Shown here: positions 26,628 through 35,486 of the stretch, piece by piece | How the letters are laid out: each line of letters starts with the position of its first letter | Position numbering within the stretch: the first letter of the stretch is position 1 | Notes under the pieces: model-generated | What the model was told of the DNA's origin: nothing | Seen by the model: the letters and a program-made list of their open reading frames with translations, nothing else | The model's database searches: none | Program-made: the position numbers and the translations under genes | Assembly (NCBI GenBank): GCA_012729635.1 | Contig: JAAYCT010000005.1 | Coordinates: 46,061-110,060, forward strand | Length of the DNA stretch: 64,000 nucleotides | Source: Clostridiaceae bacterium | GTDB taxonomy: Bacteria > Bacillota > Clostridia > Saccharofermentanales > Saccharofermentanaceae | Direction of reading: 5' to 3'

Positions 26628-27287
26628 ATGGCCGTCAGGGAAGAATTTAAAAATGAGTTGATTCACATTCACGAGCAGATAATCCGTATGGGGAAAATGA
26701 CGCTGGACGCCATTACCGACGCTGTCGATGCGTTGGTGGAAATGGATGCCGAAAAGGCCAAAACGGTGATGAACAACGATGACGTGATCGATGATATGGA
26801 AAGGCAAATCGATCGGGCTTGCGTGGAGATGATTATTCGTCAGCAGCCGGTGGCCGCCGACCTGCGTGACGCGATTTCCACATTGAAACTCATTATGGAT
26901 TTGGAGCGAATCGCCGACCATGCGAGTGATATTTGTGAGAAAGTTGAAATACTGGCTTCGCTACAAACCGATATCGTTATTCCCGCGGATGTGATACGCA
27001 TGTCGGATTACTCGAAAATGATGATCAAATCCGCGCTGGAGGCTTATGTTTCAAAAAATGAGGAAATCGCCTCCGCCGTTGTTCACATGGACGATAAGGT
27101 GGATGCTTTGTATGTTAAAATTAAGGAGTACCTGATCAGAAGAATGCGTCAGGATCCGGATTCCATAGAGATATTGACGGAATTGTTGCTGATCTGCAAG
27201 TATTTTGAGCGAATATCCGACCATGCGCAAAACGTTGCGGAATGGGTGATCTTCTTTATAAAGGGCAGGAGGCCCGAAGAGACATGA
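26628..27287 (+). CDS. phoU: phosphate signalling protein PhoU
   Basis: 219 residues from ATG 26628 with AAAGGAGGG upstream. Two repeated three-helix bundles carry the metal-binding signature twice: DLERIADHASDI in the first half and YFERISDHAQNVAEW in the second. It links the PstSCAB transporter to the PhoR kinase and keeps the Pho regulon off when phosphate is plentiful. Its stop codon overlaps the phoB start (ATGA, 27284-27287). Confidence 0.97.
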   Translation: MAVREEFKNELIHIHEQIIRMGKMTLDAITDAVDALVEMDAEKAKTVMNNDDVIDDMERQIDRACVEMIIRQQPVAADLRDAISTLKLIMDLERIADHASDICEKVEILASLQTDIVIPADVIRMSDYSKMMIKSALEAYVSKNEEIASAVVHMDDKVDALYVKIKEYLIRRMRQDPDSIEILTELLLICKYFERISDHAQNVAEWVIFFIKGRRPEET

Positions 27288-28072
27288 TACCGAAAAGAAG
27301 GGTGGTCATCGTCGAAGACGATTCTTCCATTGCGGAGCTGATCGAATACAACCTTCTCGGAGAGGGTTACGATGTTCTGGCTTTTAAAAGCGGTCCGGAT
27401 ATGATAAGTAACGCTGATCGCTTTTCCGAAGCCTGTCTTTTTATCTTGGATATCATGCTCCCCGGAATGGACGGATTTGAAATCTGTAAATGGATCAGGG
27501 AATCTGAAGCATTTTCGATCACACCGATCATTATGTTGACCGCAAGGGCAACGGAGGCGGACAAGGTTCGTGCTTTGACGTTGGGCGCCGATGACTATAT
27601 AACCAAACCATTCGGTATCCGTGAGTTTCTCGCGCGGGTATTTGCTCAGATTCGAAGGTACGAATCGGCCGGGGGAACTCCGACCTCCGAAGAAAAAAGA
27701 CCGATAGGCGCGAAAATTCCGAATGCGCCGGAAAAGGCCAGGCCGCCGGAGGAAAAATTGAATGAGGAAAGGAAAATTTTCACGTCCGGAAAGCTTACTT
27801 TGGATGATACGCGTCATCGCGTGTTTCTGTGGGACCGGGAAATCGAAATGACCAACCGTGAATACGAACTTCTGAAGCATCTGATGAGTCACCGGGGTGT
27901 CGCTTTTTCAAGAGATGATCTGCTCAATTCCGTTTGGGGTTACGAATATATCGGAGAGACCCGGACGGTTGACGTGCATATCCGACAGATACGGAAAAAA
28001 ATCGAAAAAGATTCCGATCACTCCGGATATATCGAAACGGTACGGGGAAGAGGATATCGTTTTCGGGAGTGA
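27284..28072 (+). CDS. phoB: OmpR/PhoB-family response regulator
   Basis: 262 residues from ATG 27284. The receiver domain (4-122) has the acidic pair E11-D12-D13, the phospho-acceptor D56 (LDIMLPGMDG) and K108 (ITKPF). A long linker (about 127-165) rich in Pro, Glu and Lys joins it to a winged-helix DNA-binding domain (about 170-262; TNREYELLKHL, RTVDVHIRQIRKKIEKD). It should bind the Pho box before pstS. The linker is longer than in most PhoB/PhoP proteins. Confidence 0.94.
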   Translation: MIPKRRVVIVEDDSSIAELIEYNLLGEGYDVLAFKSGPDMISNADRFSEACLFILDIMLPGMDGFEICKWIRESEAFSITPIIMLTARATEADKVRALTLGADDYITKPFGIREFLARVFAQIRRYESAGGTPTSEEKRPIGAKIPNAPEKARPPEEKLNEERKIFTSGKLTLDDTRHRVFLWDREIEMTNREYELLKHLMSHRGVAFSRDDLLNSVWGYEYIGETRTVDVHIRQIRKKIEKDSDHSGYIETVRGRGYRFRE

Positions 28073-28104
28073 AGAAGCGGAAAGGATAAACAGGGCGATC
28101 ATCC

Positions 28105-29541
28105 ATGATAAAAAAGATTCAGGCATTTCTTATCGTAATCGTACTTCTTTCAATCCTGGTTACCGGGGTTTCCGGCGTATATTTTCTTTCGGATTACTCC
28201 GAAAACACAAACCGGCAACTGTTGGTATCCGCCGGTCGTTTTTTTTCCGAAGAGATGAAAGACCGGATTTCCTTTGAAAATGCGGCAACGGATTGTATCG
28301 AGATATTTTCGAGATCATCCGGGGACCTGAGAATTACGGTTATTGATCATAACGGAAGGGTCTTGTTTGACAGTGCGGAGGATGCGACCCGAATGGATAA
28401 TCATTCGGACCGAAAAGAAGTTTCCGCCGCGTTTCTCTCGAAAGGGACTGTTTTTGAAAAAAGATACAGCAGAACGATCGGTACGGATATGCTCTATATG
28501 GCGGATTTTGATGAAACGACGGGAACCGTGGTTCGTATCTCCATGCCGCTCGTCGAATATGTCCGAGGGGTAAGAAATATACAAATTGCCTTTATTGCGG
28601 TGATGATTGCAGCCGTTTTTATTCTTTCCTTTTTTGGTTATCTGTATTCAAAAAAACTGGCTCGTCCGTTACGCGAACTGAAGAATGCCGCACAATCGCT
28701 TTCGATTTCGGAATATAAAACGCGGATTACATCGGAAGGACCGGATGAGATCCGTGCGCTGACAAAAGCTTTCAACGAAATGGCGGACCGACTTGAGCAT
28801 GATATGAGCGAATTAGAGGAAAAAAACAAGAGACTATCCGAGCTTCAAGATCTGAAGACGGAGTTTGCCGCAAACGTTAGCCACGAGTTGAAAACACCGC
28901 TTACCTCCATTCGAGGCTTCATTGATACCCTAAGGAACTCTGAGGTCAGCGATCCGGAAGTCCGGCAGAGATTTTTGGAAATCATCGATATCGAAGCGCA
29001 ACGACTGAATCAGCTGATTAATGATGTATTACAGCTATCGGAAATCGAAAGATTGGATAATGACCCCGAAAAAGAGAAATTCAACCTTTCGGACTTAATC
29101 GATGAAACCGTTCGGATGGAAAGAGAAAAAGCTTTTGAGAAAAACGTCGAAATAATATATGACACCGGCGAAGACCTTCCGGTGAAGGCCGGCCGATTTC
29201 GGGTGCGACAGGTTCTCATCAATCTTTTGGATAACGCAATCAATTATAATCGAGAGGGCGGAAGGATTTGGGTGAGGGCGGTTCGTGAACCGGACCGGGT
29301 GATCGCGATTTCGGTGAAGGACACCGGGGAAGGGATTGCGGAGGAACACTTGCCGAGGATATTCGAACGTTTTTACCGAGTCGACAAGAGCCATTCAAGG
29401 GAGCTCGGAGGAACCGGCCTGGGACTTTCGATCGTAAAACACATCGCGATTCTCTACGAGGGGAGTACATCGGTTGAAAGCAAGCCGGGAATCGGTTCGA
29501 CATTTACGGTCCGGCTTCGTATCGCGGATGATTTGGTATAA
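28105..29541 (+). CDS. phoR: phosphate-sensing histidine kinase
   Basis: 478 residues. TM1 (8-28), an extracytoplasmic sensor domain (about 30-158), TM2 (160-182), HAMP (about 183-235), a HisKA domain with phosphorylated H260 (FAANVSHELKTPLTSIRGF), and a HATPase domain with N box DNAINYN, G1 DTGEGI and G2 GTGLGLSIV. There is no PAS domain between HAMP and HisKA, unlike many PhoR kinases. It phosphorylates PhoB. It is the last gene of the operon, 32 bases after phoB. Confidence 0.93.
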   Translation: MIKKIQAFLIVIVLLSILVTGVSGVYFLSDYSENTNRQLLVSAGRFFSEEMKDRISFENAATDCIEIFSRSSGDLRITVIDHNGRVLFDSAEDATRMDNHSDRKEVSAAFLSKGTVFEKRYSRTIGTDMLYMADFDETTGTVVRISMPLVEYVRGVRNIQIAFIAVMIAAVFILSFFGYLYSKKLARPLRELKNAAQSLSISEYKTRITSEGPDEIRALTKAFNEMADRLEHDMSELEEKNKRLSELQDLKTEFAANVSHELKTPLTSIRGFIDTLRNSEVSDPEVRQRFLEIIDIEAQRLNQLINDVLQLSEIERLDNDPEKEKFNLSDLIDETVRMEREKAFEKNVEIIYDTGEDLPVKAGRFRVRQVLINLLDNAINYNREGGRIWVRAVREPDRVIAISVKDTGEGIAEEHLPRIFERFYRVDKSHSRELGGTGLGLSIVKHIAILYEGSTSVESKPGIGSTFTVRLRIADDLV

Positions 29542-29575
29542 TGTCCTTATCTTTTCTCGTTAAGGCGGTGATTTC

Positions 29576-30181
29576 ATGCCCTATACCTGGTCCGACTTTA
29601 TCAGTGAATGTAAATCATGCAAGGCATGCGCTCTTTCCGAAACCAGAAACAATGTCGTGATATACAGGGGCTCGGTTCATGCCCCCATGATGATTGTTGG
29701 AGAGGGACCCGGTGCCAGTGAAGATATCGCGGGAATTCCTTTTGTCGGACAAGCGGGAAAGTTGCTTGATTTGTTGCTCCGGGCTTACGGCTTCGAGGAG
29801 AAAGATTTTCACATATGTAATATCGTCAAATGCCGGCCACCCAATAATCGGGTCCCAACACCTCCGGAGGCGAAGTCTTGTATGCCGCTTCTGGGGAAAC
29901 AGATTCGTTTCGCTCGTCCGAAAGTAATCGTTCTTTTGGGAAAGACCGCCTGCAAATACTTCTTAAATACGGACGAAGCCATCGGCAAACTTCGCGGACG
30001 GTTTATTGAAAAAAACGACTATCTGATTCTTCCGACCTTTCACCCCGCGTACATTCTTCGTAACAACAATGAGAGAATAACCCTTTGGAAGGATATTGGT
30101 ACCGTTCGCGAGAGAATGGAGGAGCTCGACCTGATTGCGCGTCTGTCCGATATTCCGTCCATGCCGCAGGGGCGAGGGTAA
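29576..30181 (+). CDS. family 4-type uracil-DNA glycosylase (Fe-S)
   Basis: 201 residues. The N-terminus has the iron-sulfur cysteines CKSCKACAL and further cysteines at VKCRPPNNR and AKSCMP. The water-activating motif is GEGPGASEDIAGIPFVG, where the family usually has GEAPG-x-EE-x-xGxPFVG; the second motif is TFHPAYILRN. It removes uracil from DNA to start base-excision repair. GGCGGTGA precedes the ATG. It is downstream of phoR but probably independent of the Pho system. Confidence 0.9.
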   Translation: MPYTWSDFISECKSCKACALSETRNNVVIYRGSVHAPMMIVGEGPGASEDIAGIPFVGQAGKLLDLLLRAYGFEEKDFHICNIVKCRPPNNRVPTPPEAKSCMPLLGKQIRFARPKVIVLLGKTACKYFLNTDEAIGKLRGRFIEKNDYLILPTFHPAYILRNNNERITLWKDIGTVRERMEELDLIARLSDIPSMPQGRG

Positions 30182-30203
30182 TTGTCTCTCCGGGCCCAAT
30201 TCT

Positions 30204-30350
30204 TTATGTATCTATGTCATTCTGAATGATTTCGTAAACGCTTTCTAATCGCGATGCCTCTGCGACTTGTTCCATGTATTCTTCGAAGACGATTGTTCTC
30301 GGAATAATTAATCCGTCGTTTTGCGGGAATTTTACTTGCGGTACAAACAC
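30204..30350 (-). pseudogene. possible small ORF or gene remnant
   Basis: A 48-codon frame opens at GTG 30350 and ends in TAA at 30204. The peptide looks protein-like, with VPQVKFPQNDGLIIP and a helical ASRLESVYEIIQNDID end, yet there is no ribosome binding site, and its 5' end overlaps the presumed tRNA-Gln promoter. It may be the decayed 3' end of a lost gene. The stretch 30182-30410 otherwise holds only that promoter. Confidence 0.25.
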
Positions 30351-30364
30351 CGATTTGATATACT
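30336..30364 (+). promoter_or_regulatory. promoter of tRNA-Gln
   Basis: TTGCGG (30336-30341), 17-base spacer and TATACT (30359-30364) with an extended TGA element directly before it. It lies 47 bases upstream of the tRNA. Confidence 0.6.
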
Positions 30365-30410
30365 CTCATTCGTCGGCGGACATTCCCGGTTGATCAAAAA
30401 ATAACCTCGA

Positions 30411-30484
30411 TGCCGAATTGTGTAAGGGTAGCACGACTGCCTCTGGAGCAGTTTGTCTGGGTTCAAATCCTAGTTCGGCAGCCA
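30411..30484 (+). tRNA. tRNA-Gln (anticodon CTG)
   Basis: Acceptor stem TGCCGAA/TTCGGCA with the T1-A72 pair typical of glutamine tRNA. Anticodon stem ACTGC/GCAGT with loop CTCTGGA gives CTG. T arm CTGGG/CCTAG around TTCAAAT. The discriminator is G and CCA is encoded (30482-30484). It reads CAG codons. Confidence 0.93.
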
Positions 30485-30514
30485 AAGCCCCGGTCAGAAA
30501 CGACCGGGGCTTTT
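30484..30514. terminator. terminator after tRNA-Gln, probably bidirectional
   Basis: A 12-bp perfect stem (30484-30495 with 30502-30513) and 6-base loop, bounded by AAA and TTTT. It ends the tRNA transcript on the plus strand and probably the AraC gene (stop at 30550) on the minus strand. Confidence 0.9.
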
Positions 30515-30549
30515 CTCGATCTGTTTGTTCGGGCGTTGAAAAAACTTGA

Positions 30550-31485
30550 TTATCCGCTTTTTCCCTGAGCATCACGAAGCAGGCGCTGTTTAAATTTTTT
30601 GGGCGTCATCTGACGGTGCCTCTTGAATTGAGTAATAAAGTAGCTGGCGTTCGAAAACCCCGTTTCCATTGCAATCTGGCTGACGTTCTTACTTGTTGTA
30701 ATCAAAAGCTTTTCTGCTTCCGTCACGCGCACGTATGTTAAGTATTCCGAAAAGGAACGACCGATGGATGCCTTGAAAAATCTCGAGAAATAACTATAGC
30801 TCATATTGCATAATCGGGCCATCTTATCGGCACTGACCGTGCGCATGAAATTCTGATCGATGTAACCGAGCACGCTTTCCAGACGAGTGATGTCCTCATT
30901 ACGAACCGATGAGGTTACACCCATGTGAACACCCTGTTTCCGCCACTTTCTCAGAAACCAGAGAAAAATCCTGCAGATGTTTGCACGAACCGCAAGCTCG
31001 TATCCGTAATCCTTCTCCGTGTACTCCTGATTCACCTCCTCAATCAGGGAGGGAATCTCCGTTTCCGCCAACTCCCGCGACGGGATTACCCGTTGAGGGG
31101 AAGAACAGGACATAATAAACGGCATAACGAATCGAGCCTCAAACGTAGAGCGCACCGTTGAAAACAAAAGAAAGGGGTCAAATTGCAGACAGATGAACTT
31201 GCTTTCTGCGTGGCGATGAAAAGAATGCGTCTCGTTGGCATTCACCAGAAGCAGATCTCCTCCGATCAGGGTGTATTCGCGTCCGCTTACGGTTGCGGTG
31301 AAGGTTCCCTCCATGACATAGATCATTTCAATGTATTCATGATAGTGTGCCGGAATCTCGCTCGGATGTCCCGATCGCTCATGATAGTGAGAACAAAAGG
31401 ACACCGCTTCGGTATTGAACAGCTTACGGATATCCTCGTATTGCGCATTTCTTACATCCGGTGATTTGGATTGCATTCGTGTCAT
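30550..31485 (-). CDS. AraC family transcriptional regulator with cupin domain
   Basis: 311 residues from ATG 31485, which has GGAGGAG just upstream; the longer frame lacks a site. The N-terminal cupin (about 25-120) contains HYHEYIEMIYVMEGTFT. The C-terminal part has two helix-turn-helix units (about 200-305) with SYSYFSRFFKASIGRSFSEY and IAMETGFSNASYFITQFKR, ending MTPKKFKQR. Such regulators usually sense a sugar and activate uptake or hydrolysis genes. No obvious target lies beside it except the SIAE-like gene at 32173. It is one of two AraC genes flanking that gene, the other being at 34453. Confidence 0.9.
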   Translation of the reverse strand: MTRMQSKSPDVRNAQYEDIRKLFNTEAVSFCSHYHERSGHPSEIPAHYHEYIEMIYVMEGTFTATVSGREYTLIGGDLLLVNANETHSFHRHAESKFICLQFDPFLLFSTVRSTFEARFVMPFIMSCSSPQRVIPSRELAETEIPSLIEEVNQEYTEKDYGYELAVRANICRIFLWFLRKWRKQGVHMGVTSSVRNEDITRLESVLGYIDQNFMRTVSADKMARLCNMSYSYFSRFFKASIGRSFSEYLTYVRVTEAEKLLITTSKNVSQIAMETGFSNASYFITQFKRHRQMTPKKFKQRLLRDAQGKSG

Positions 31486-31593
31486 CGTTCTCCTCCGGTG
31501 TCGGCTCATCAAAACGTGGTTAAAGGACACCTAGATTATAGCGAAAAAGAGACACGAGTCAAATGCCTTGCGCAAAATAATTACATTATGAAA

Positions 31594-31881
31594 TCAGGAG
31601 CTTCTGTAATAATTGTCGATAGATTCAACCAATAAACGCATAATCTCATCGGCGCCGATTCCCAGTCCGGCGCAAATGCTTAAAAATTTACGAAGAGTCA
31701 GATTCACTTCGCCATTTTCAATCAAGCTATAATACGATGAATTGATTTCGACGGATTCCGACAGTGTGTGTTGCGAAATTCTTTTTTGAGTTCGGATATC
31801 TCTTAGAATATCCCCCAACATTCTAGCAATCTTATTTGCCATTTCGTCACTGATGACAACAGAATCGATCCGTTCTTCCAT
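31594..31881 (-). CDS. XRE-family helix-turn-helix regulator
   Basis: 95 residues. A Cro/C1-type helix-turn-helix occupies about 20-75 (LRDIRTQKRISQHTLSESV, then INSSYYSLIENGEVN). A short helical tail follows; there is no effector domain. GGAGGGTAGC precedes the ATG. It has its own promoter, and a perfect palindrome in the 5' leader (31895-31909) may be an autoregulatory operator. Targets are unknown; the divergent SIAE-like gene is the nearest candidate. Confidence 0.85.
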   Translation of the reverse strand: MEERIDSVVISDEMANKIARMLGDILRDIRTQKRISQHTLSESVEINSSYYSLIENGEVNLTLRKFLSICAGLGIGADEIMRLLVESIDNYYRSS

Positions 31882-31894
31882 GCTACCCTCCGTT

Positions 31895-31909
31895 AGGACT
31901 AAAAGTCCT
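31895..31909. promoter_or_regulatory. palindrome in the leader of the XRE gene
   Basis: AGGACT-AAA-AGTCCT, a perfect 6-bp dyad 14 bases before the XRE start codon. Either an operator for the small XRE protein or a short mRNA hairpin upstream of its ribosome binding site. Confidence 0.45.
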
Positions 31910-31946
31910 CATTCAATCAGGCCCTTCCCTCAATAACTTTTTACAA

Positions 31947-31975
31947 ATAGTACGCGATACGCTCGGTCGAGTCAA
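31947..31975 (-). promoter_or_regulatory. promoter of the XRE gene
   Basis: Minus-strand TTGACT (31970-31975), 17-base spacer and TACTAT (31947-31952), 66 bases before the start codon. Confidence 0.55.
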
Positions 31976-32102
31976 TATGATATATGCAAAAAATAACCAT
32001 AATTTGATATATAAGTGAAAAAATATCATTTTTTATTTTATTAAACGATTGCAAACCGAGACAGTTTGAATCTTTTCGCTACTCGTTATGCAAAGATATA
32101 TT

Positions 32103-32131
32103 TTACCGCTATCCTTCATGTGTCGTATAAT
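32103..32131 (+). promoter_or_regulatory. promoter of the SIAE-like gene
   Basis: A perfect TATAAT (32126-32131) with a weak TTACCG at -35 (32103-32108) and a 17-base spacer, 42 bases before the chosen start. A weak -35 is what one expects at an activator-dependent promoter, for example under AraC control. The rest of 31976-32102 is AT-rich with repeated GATATAT words. Confidence 0.5.
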
Positions 32132-32172
32132 AGACGAGCAATGATGCAATGATGAAGGAGACAAAAAAACAC

Positions 32173-34347
32173 ATGAGTGAATTCCGACTCCCGGATTGGT
32201 TGTCCGAAGGAATGGTCTTCCAACAGCGTGTTCCGATCAAATTGTTCGGTGTATCGGCACCGAACGAGACCGTTACGCTCGAAGTTGTAAAGGATCCGAC
32301 GGACGGCCGCAGAGTGTCCAAGCTCGATGCCGATTACGGTGTCATCCTGAGCTTGGAAACAAGAACCGATACCGAGGGTAACTTTTCATTCTCTTTGCCC
32401 GAATATAAAGCGTCATCCGACACCTATACCTTTGTTTTTTCATCCGGGGTCTATTCAAAAACAGTGAAAGATATTCGTTGTGGAGATGTTTGGGTTTTTA
32501 TCGGATCCCGACCTTTGCATATTCCGATATCGAAGACATCGGCTCCCAGGATGCCCCTCCAGAAAAAGACGCTACAAATGATACGTTTTTTCAGCCCGAA
32601 CAGAAGCGGACGAAAGGAAGGAGAGCACTATTCATTTTCCGGCTCATCCAGGGTGCACTCGACGCGGTGGGTTCATGTCCGAGACTCTGAGGCTCTTTCT
32701 TTCGTATCATCAGCGGTATTTTCAATGGCATACCACCTTGCGGATCAACTACACTATCCGATCGGAGTATTGGATCTCGCTTTGGAAGGCTCGACGATAC
32801 TGAGCTGGATGAATCGTGAGTTGATCGAAAAGGATGAGGAGCTGCTCGGATTGATTAAGGAAAAGAAACTCTATCTTTCCGAATCGGATTGGACCGTATA
32901 TTTTGCGAAACTCGCTATGGATGAAAAAAAAGAGGAGGATATCTCTTCCGAAAATGACTCGGTAAAAAAGACTTCGGAAAACGCTTCTTCGGAAAAGGGA
33001 GAATCGAGCAAATCCGGAAAGGTTACCGGAAAAGAGGAAACGAATGCGAAAGGAAACGTCAAGGCGATTTCCAACAAAGAACGTTCGGAAGCTCTGCTCC
33101 GCCACGGTTTGTTCGAAAAGCTTACACCCGAAGGACTGATGACCGTTATGTATAATCATAAGCTCCTGCCGCTAAAGGACTTCAGTATTCGAGGCATCGT
33201 ATTCGCTCCGGATCGATCGGACGCGGAACTGAAGGATTTCTATCCCAAACTGATGCGGATTCTGCTGGTCGGACTATCCATGATTTTCGGTCCGAAGACG
33301 ATCGAAGATCCCCAGACGGTACCGTCGATGATTTTGCTTCCGATTTCTCCCGAGGATCTGGATCCGAGGCGACCGGATCGATACCTGGAGTTGAATGAGA
33401 CGCTGGTTTCGATACGACGCAAGTTCCCGATGCCGATTGGAATACTCGGCCTGCACGATTTGCTTCTTCCGACGAAAACAAAGATGTTTACCATAGGAAA
33501 GAGACTCGCATCCATTGCTCTCGGAATTCACTTCACACCCAAAATGCCCTCATCCTCTCCGGAGTGTATCGAGGTCGAAATCATTTCCAATAAAGTGATG
33601 ATGACTTTTGATAATACGGTGGACGGACTATGGCTTGCCGAAAATGAATCGGTCCTGAACGGTTTTTCGATTTGTGGCGAGGATCGGGTTTATATGCCTG
33701 CCAACGCCAGAATCCTTCACGGTATCCGTGTGATGGTCTGGCATGATGCAATCAAAAATCCGCTCGGAGTAACATACGGATATTTTCCGGTGCCGCACTT
33801 GTCCACGTTTCGAAATCGGGCCGATCTTCCGGTTTTGCCGTTCCGCTTCGATCGAGAGAAGTCGCGATATGCTCCGGATCTTTCTTTTGCTGACTGCGAC
33901 CATCTGGAAATCGTCGGAAAAACAGATTGGGATGAATCTTTTTCAATGCTTCCGGTTTACAAAACCATTAAAGGATCCTGTACCATTGAAAGGGAAGAAT
34001 TAAACAAGACTCAGGGTTCGGCCTCTTTGCATATTAAGTACAAAACGGAGAACAGTCTGTTTTCTTTCGGCCCCGTTCTCGACTATGTGACCTTATTTTC
34101 TCCGCTTGACCTGTCCGCATTTCGAAAAATATCCGTTGATATTTTCAATCCGGACCTGCTCGAAAAAAAACTTTCGATCGAAGGCTTTGCGGGAGAAACG
34201 GCGATCCGTGTCGGATTATTTTGGCAGACACTCGTACTGGAGTACGAGTCCGAAGGAGATATGCTTTTAGAGCGACTCGAGTTCCGGTTATTCGACACGG
34301 CGAAAAGCGGTGAATTATACGTGGATAACATCCGATTTCTGCCGTAA
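32173..34347 (+). CDS. sialate O-acetylesterase-like protein lacking catalytic residues
   Basis: 724 residues from ATG 32173 (AAGGAG 12 bases upstream). The N-terminal half follows the SIAE/DUF303 SGNH family: LSEGMVFQQRVPIKLFG, a beta-rich domain, then GDVWVFIGSRPLHIPIS where active enzymes have GDVWxxxGQSNMxMP, and a later LPIGVLDLALEGSTILSWM-like block near residue 210. The catalytic serine of GQSNM is replaced by arginine (R113). The IHPxNK histidine region near 427-435 reads LHDLLLPTKTK. A Ser/Glu/Lys-rich insert (about 255-310) and a C-terminal beta-sandwich resembling a CIA30/CBM11 module follow. No signal peptide is present, so it is probably cytoplasmic. Likely a pseudo-enzyme with a carbohydrate-binding or regulatory role. 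Confidence 0.6.
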   Translation: MSEFRLPDWLSEGMVFQQRVPIKLFGVSAPNETVTLEVVKDPTDGRRVSKLDADYGVILSLETRTDTEGNFSFSLPEYKASSDTYTFVFSSGVYSKTVKDIRCGDVWVFIGSRPLHIPISKTSAPRMPLQKKTLQMIRFFSPNRSGRKEGEHYSFSGSSRVHSTRWVHVRDSEALSFVSSAVFSMAYHLADQLHYPIGVLDLALEGSTILSWMNRELIEKDEELLGLIKEKKLYLSESDWTVYFAKLAMDEKKEEDISSENDSVKKTSENASSEKGESSKSGKVTGKEETNAKGNVKAISNKERSEALLRHGLFEKLTPEGLMTVMYNHKLLPLKDFSIRGIVFAPDRSDAELKDFYPKLMRILLVGLSMIFGPKTIEDPQTVPSMILLPISPEDLDPRRPDRYLELNETLVSIRRKFPMPIGILGLHDLLLPTKTKMFTIGKRLASIALGIHFTPKMPSSSPECIEVEIISNKVMMTFDNTVDGLWLAENESVLNGFSICGEDRVYMPANARILHGIRVMVWHDAIKNPLGVTYGYFPVPHLSTFRNRADLPVLPFRFDREKSRYAPDLSFADCDHLEIVGKTDWDESFSMLPVYKTIKGSCTIEREELNKTQGSASLHIKYKTENSLFSFGPVLDYVTLFSPLDLSAFRKISVDIFNPDLLEKKLSIEGFAGETAIRVGLFWQTLVLEYESEGDMLLERLEFRLFDTAKSGELYVDNIRFLP

Positions 34348-34452
34348 CTCGTGTTGTGGAGCGGGACGGAATCGGAGCGAAGATTACTTTGGGCGTCCGG
34401 CCGTCATGAACGAAGTGACGGCGGGAAATCATTAACGGAGGAATATGGATTA

Positions 34453-35454
34453 ATGTTCGAGGAACTGCTTCCCGCTGTGGAGAAGAGCATCCTGGAGGCT
34501 GCAGGATCCATCCCGGTCGTGTTCGAGGGGATCGAGCATTGTTTTGAAAAAAGTACTCCGGTTTCCGAATCAAGCCGACACACTTCTCATGAATTGTTAT
34601 ATTTACGTTCCGGCTTGGCCGAGCTGACGATCGAGGGAAAAACCGTTCCGCTGAATCGAGGGACGACATTGATTATTCGGCCGAATGTCAATCATACCAT
34701 TCGGGTGATCAGCGGGCAGGCCGATATGGTGGTTTTGTATTTTGGGTTTTCACAGGATATCAAAGAAGCCCGTGAGGCCCTGGGGCAAAAATCACCGAGT
34801 GCGAATATCGATCCGAAAGACCGAAAAACGGGACCTTCCGCCCCGTTTGCTACACAGGAAATTTCCGTGAAGCCGTTGGAGCGGTTTTTAGACTTCGCGA
34901 GCGGACGGGACGAGGATAATAAGGAAAACTCCTTTTTTCTTATCGTTTCGGGTCGGAGCCGTGAGGATATCGGAGACTTGGCGGAGCGGATTATGCGCGA
35001 AAGTGCCGGGGACGCCTATGGCAAAGAATTAATGATGCAGTTTCTGACGATGGAATTGCTGGTTGCTCTTTCCCGGGCACTGCACGAGGAATGGGAGGAG
35101 TCCCTGAGAGTTCGCCACGGAAAGGCAAGAGAACTGGTAATCATCGCAAGGGATTATTTGAAACAGAATTTCAATCGCGGCGTTTCGGTAGCGGATGCGG
35201 CGGCTTACGTTTTTTTAAGTCAAGGTTATTTCACCCGAGCTTTCCGTGACGAATTCGGAATCAGTCCGATGAGTTATCTGATGAAAGAACGGGTGAACGC
35301 AGCATGTAAGCTTCTGGAACAAAAGGAGATAAAAGTAAGCGGGATTGCGACGCAGGTCGGTTTTTCCAGTCCGCAGCGCTTCAACGTGGCATTTCGAAAA
35401 CAAACGGGAATGACACCGGTACAATACAGAAAGAAAATATCAGAGGAAAGATAA
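34453..35454 (+). CDS. AraC family transcriptional regulator with cupin domain
   Basis: 333 residues from ATG 34453 (GGAGG ten bases upstream); the open frame begins earlier but without a site. N-terminal cupin (about 30-110; [24 protein letters not shown]). The C-terminal two helix-turn-helix units (about 230-330) carry [21 protein letters not shown] and [26 protein letters not shown]. It follows the SIAE-like gene by 105 bases in the same direction and is probably cotranscribed, suggesting it controls that gene or responds to the same sugar. Confidence 0.9.
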   Translation: MFEELLPAVEKSILEAAGSIPVVFEGIEHCFEKSTPVSESSRHTSHELLYLRSGLAELTIEGKTVPLNRGTTLIIRPNVNHTIRVISGQADMVVLYFGFSQDIKEAREALGQKSPSANIDPKDRKTGPSAPFATQEISVKPLERFLDFASGRDEDNKENSFFLIVSGRSREDIGDLAERIMRESAGDAYGKELMMQFLTMELLVALSRALHEEWEESLRVRHGKARELVIIARDYLKQNFNRGVSVADAAAYVFLSQGYFTRAFRDEFGISPMSYLMKERVNAACKLLEQKEIKVSGIATQVGFSSPQRFNVAFRKQTGMTPVQYRKKISEER

Positions 35455-35486
35455 GGAACAGAATATACTTCAGAGAGGGAATGAAG

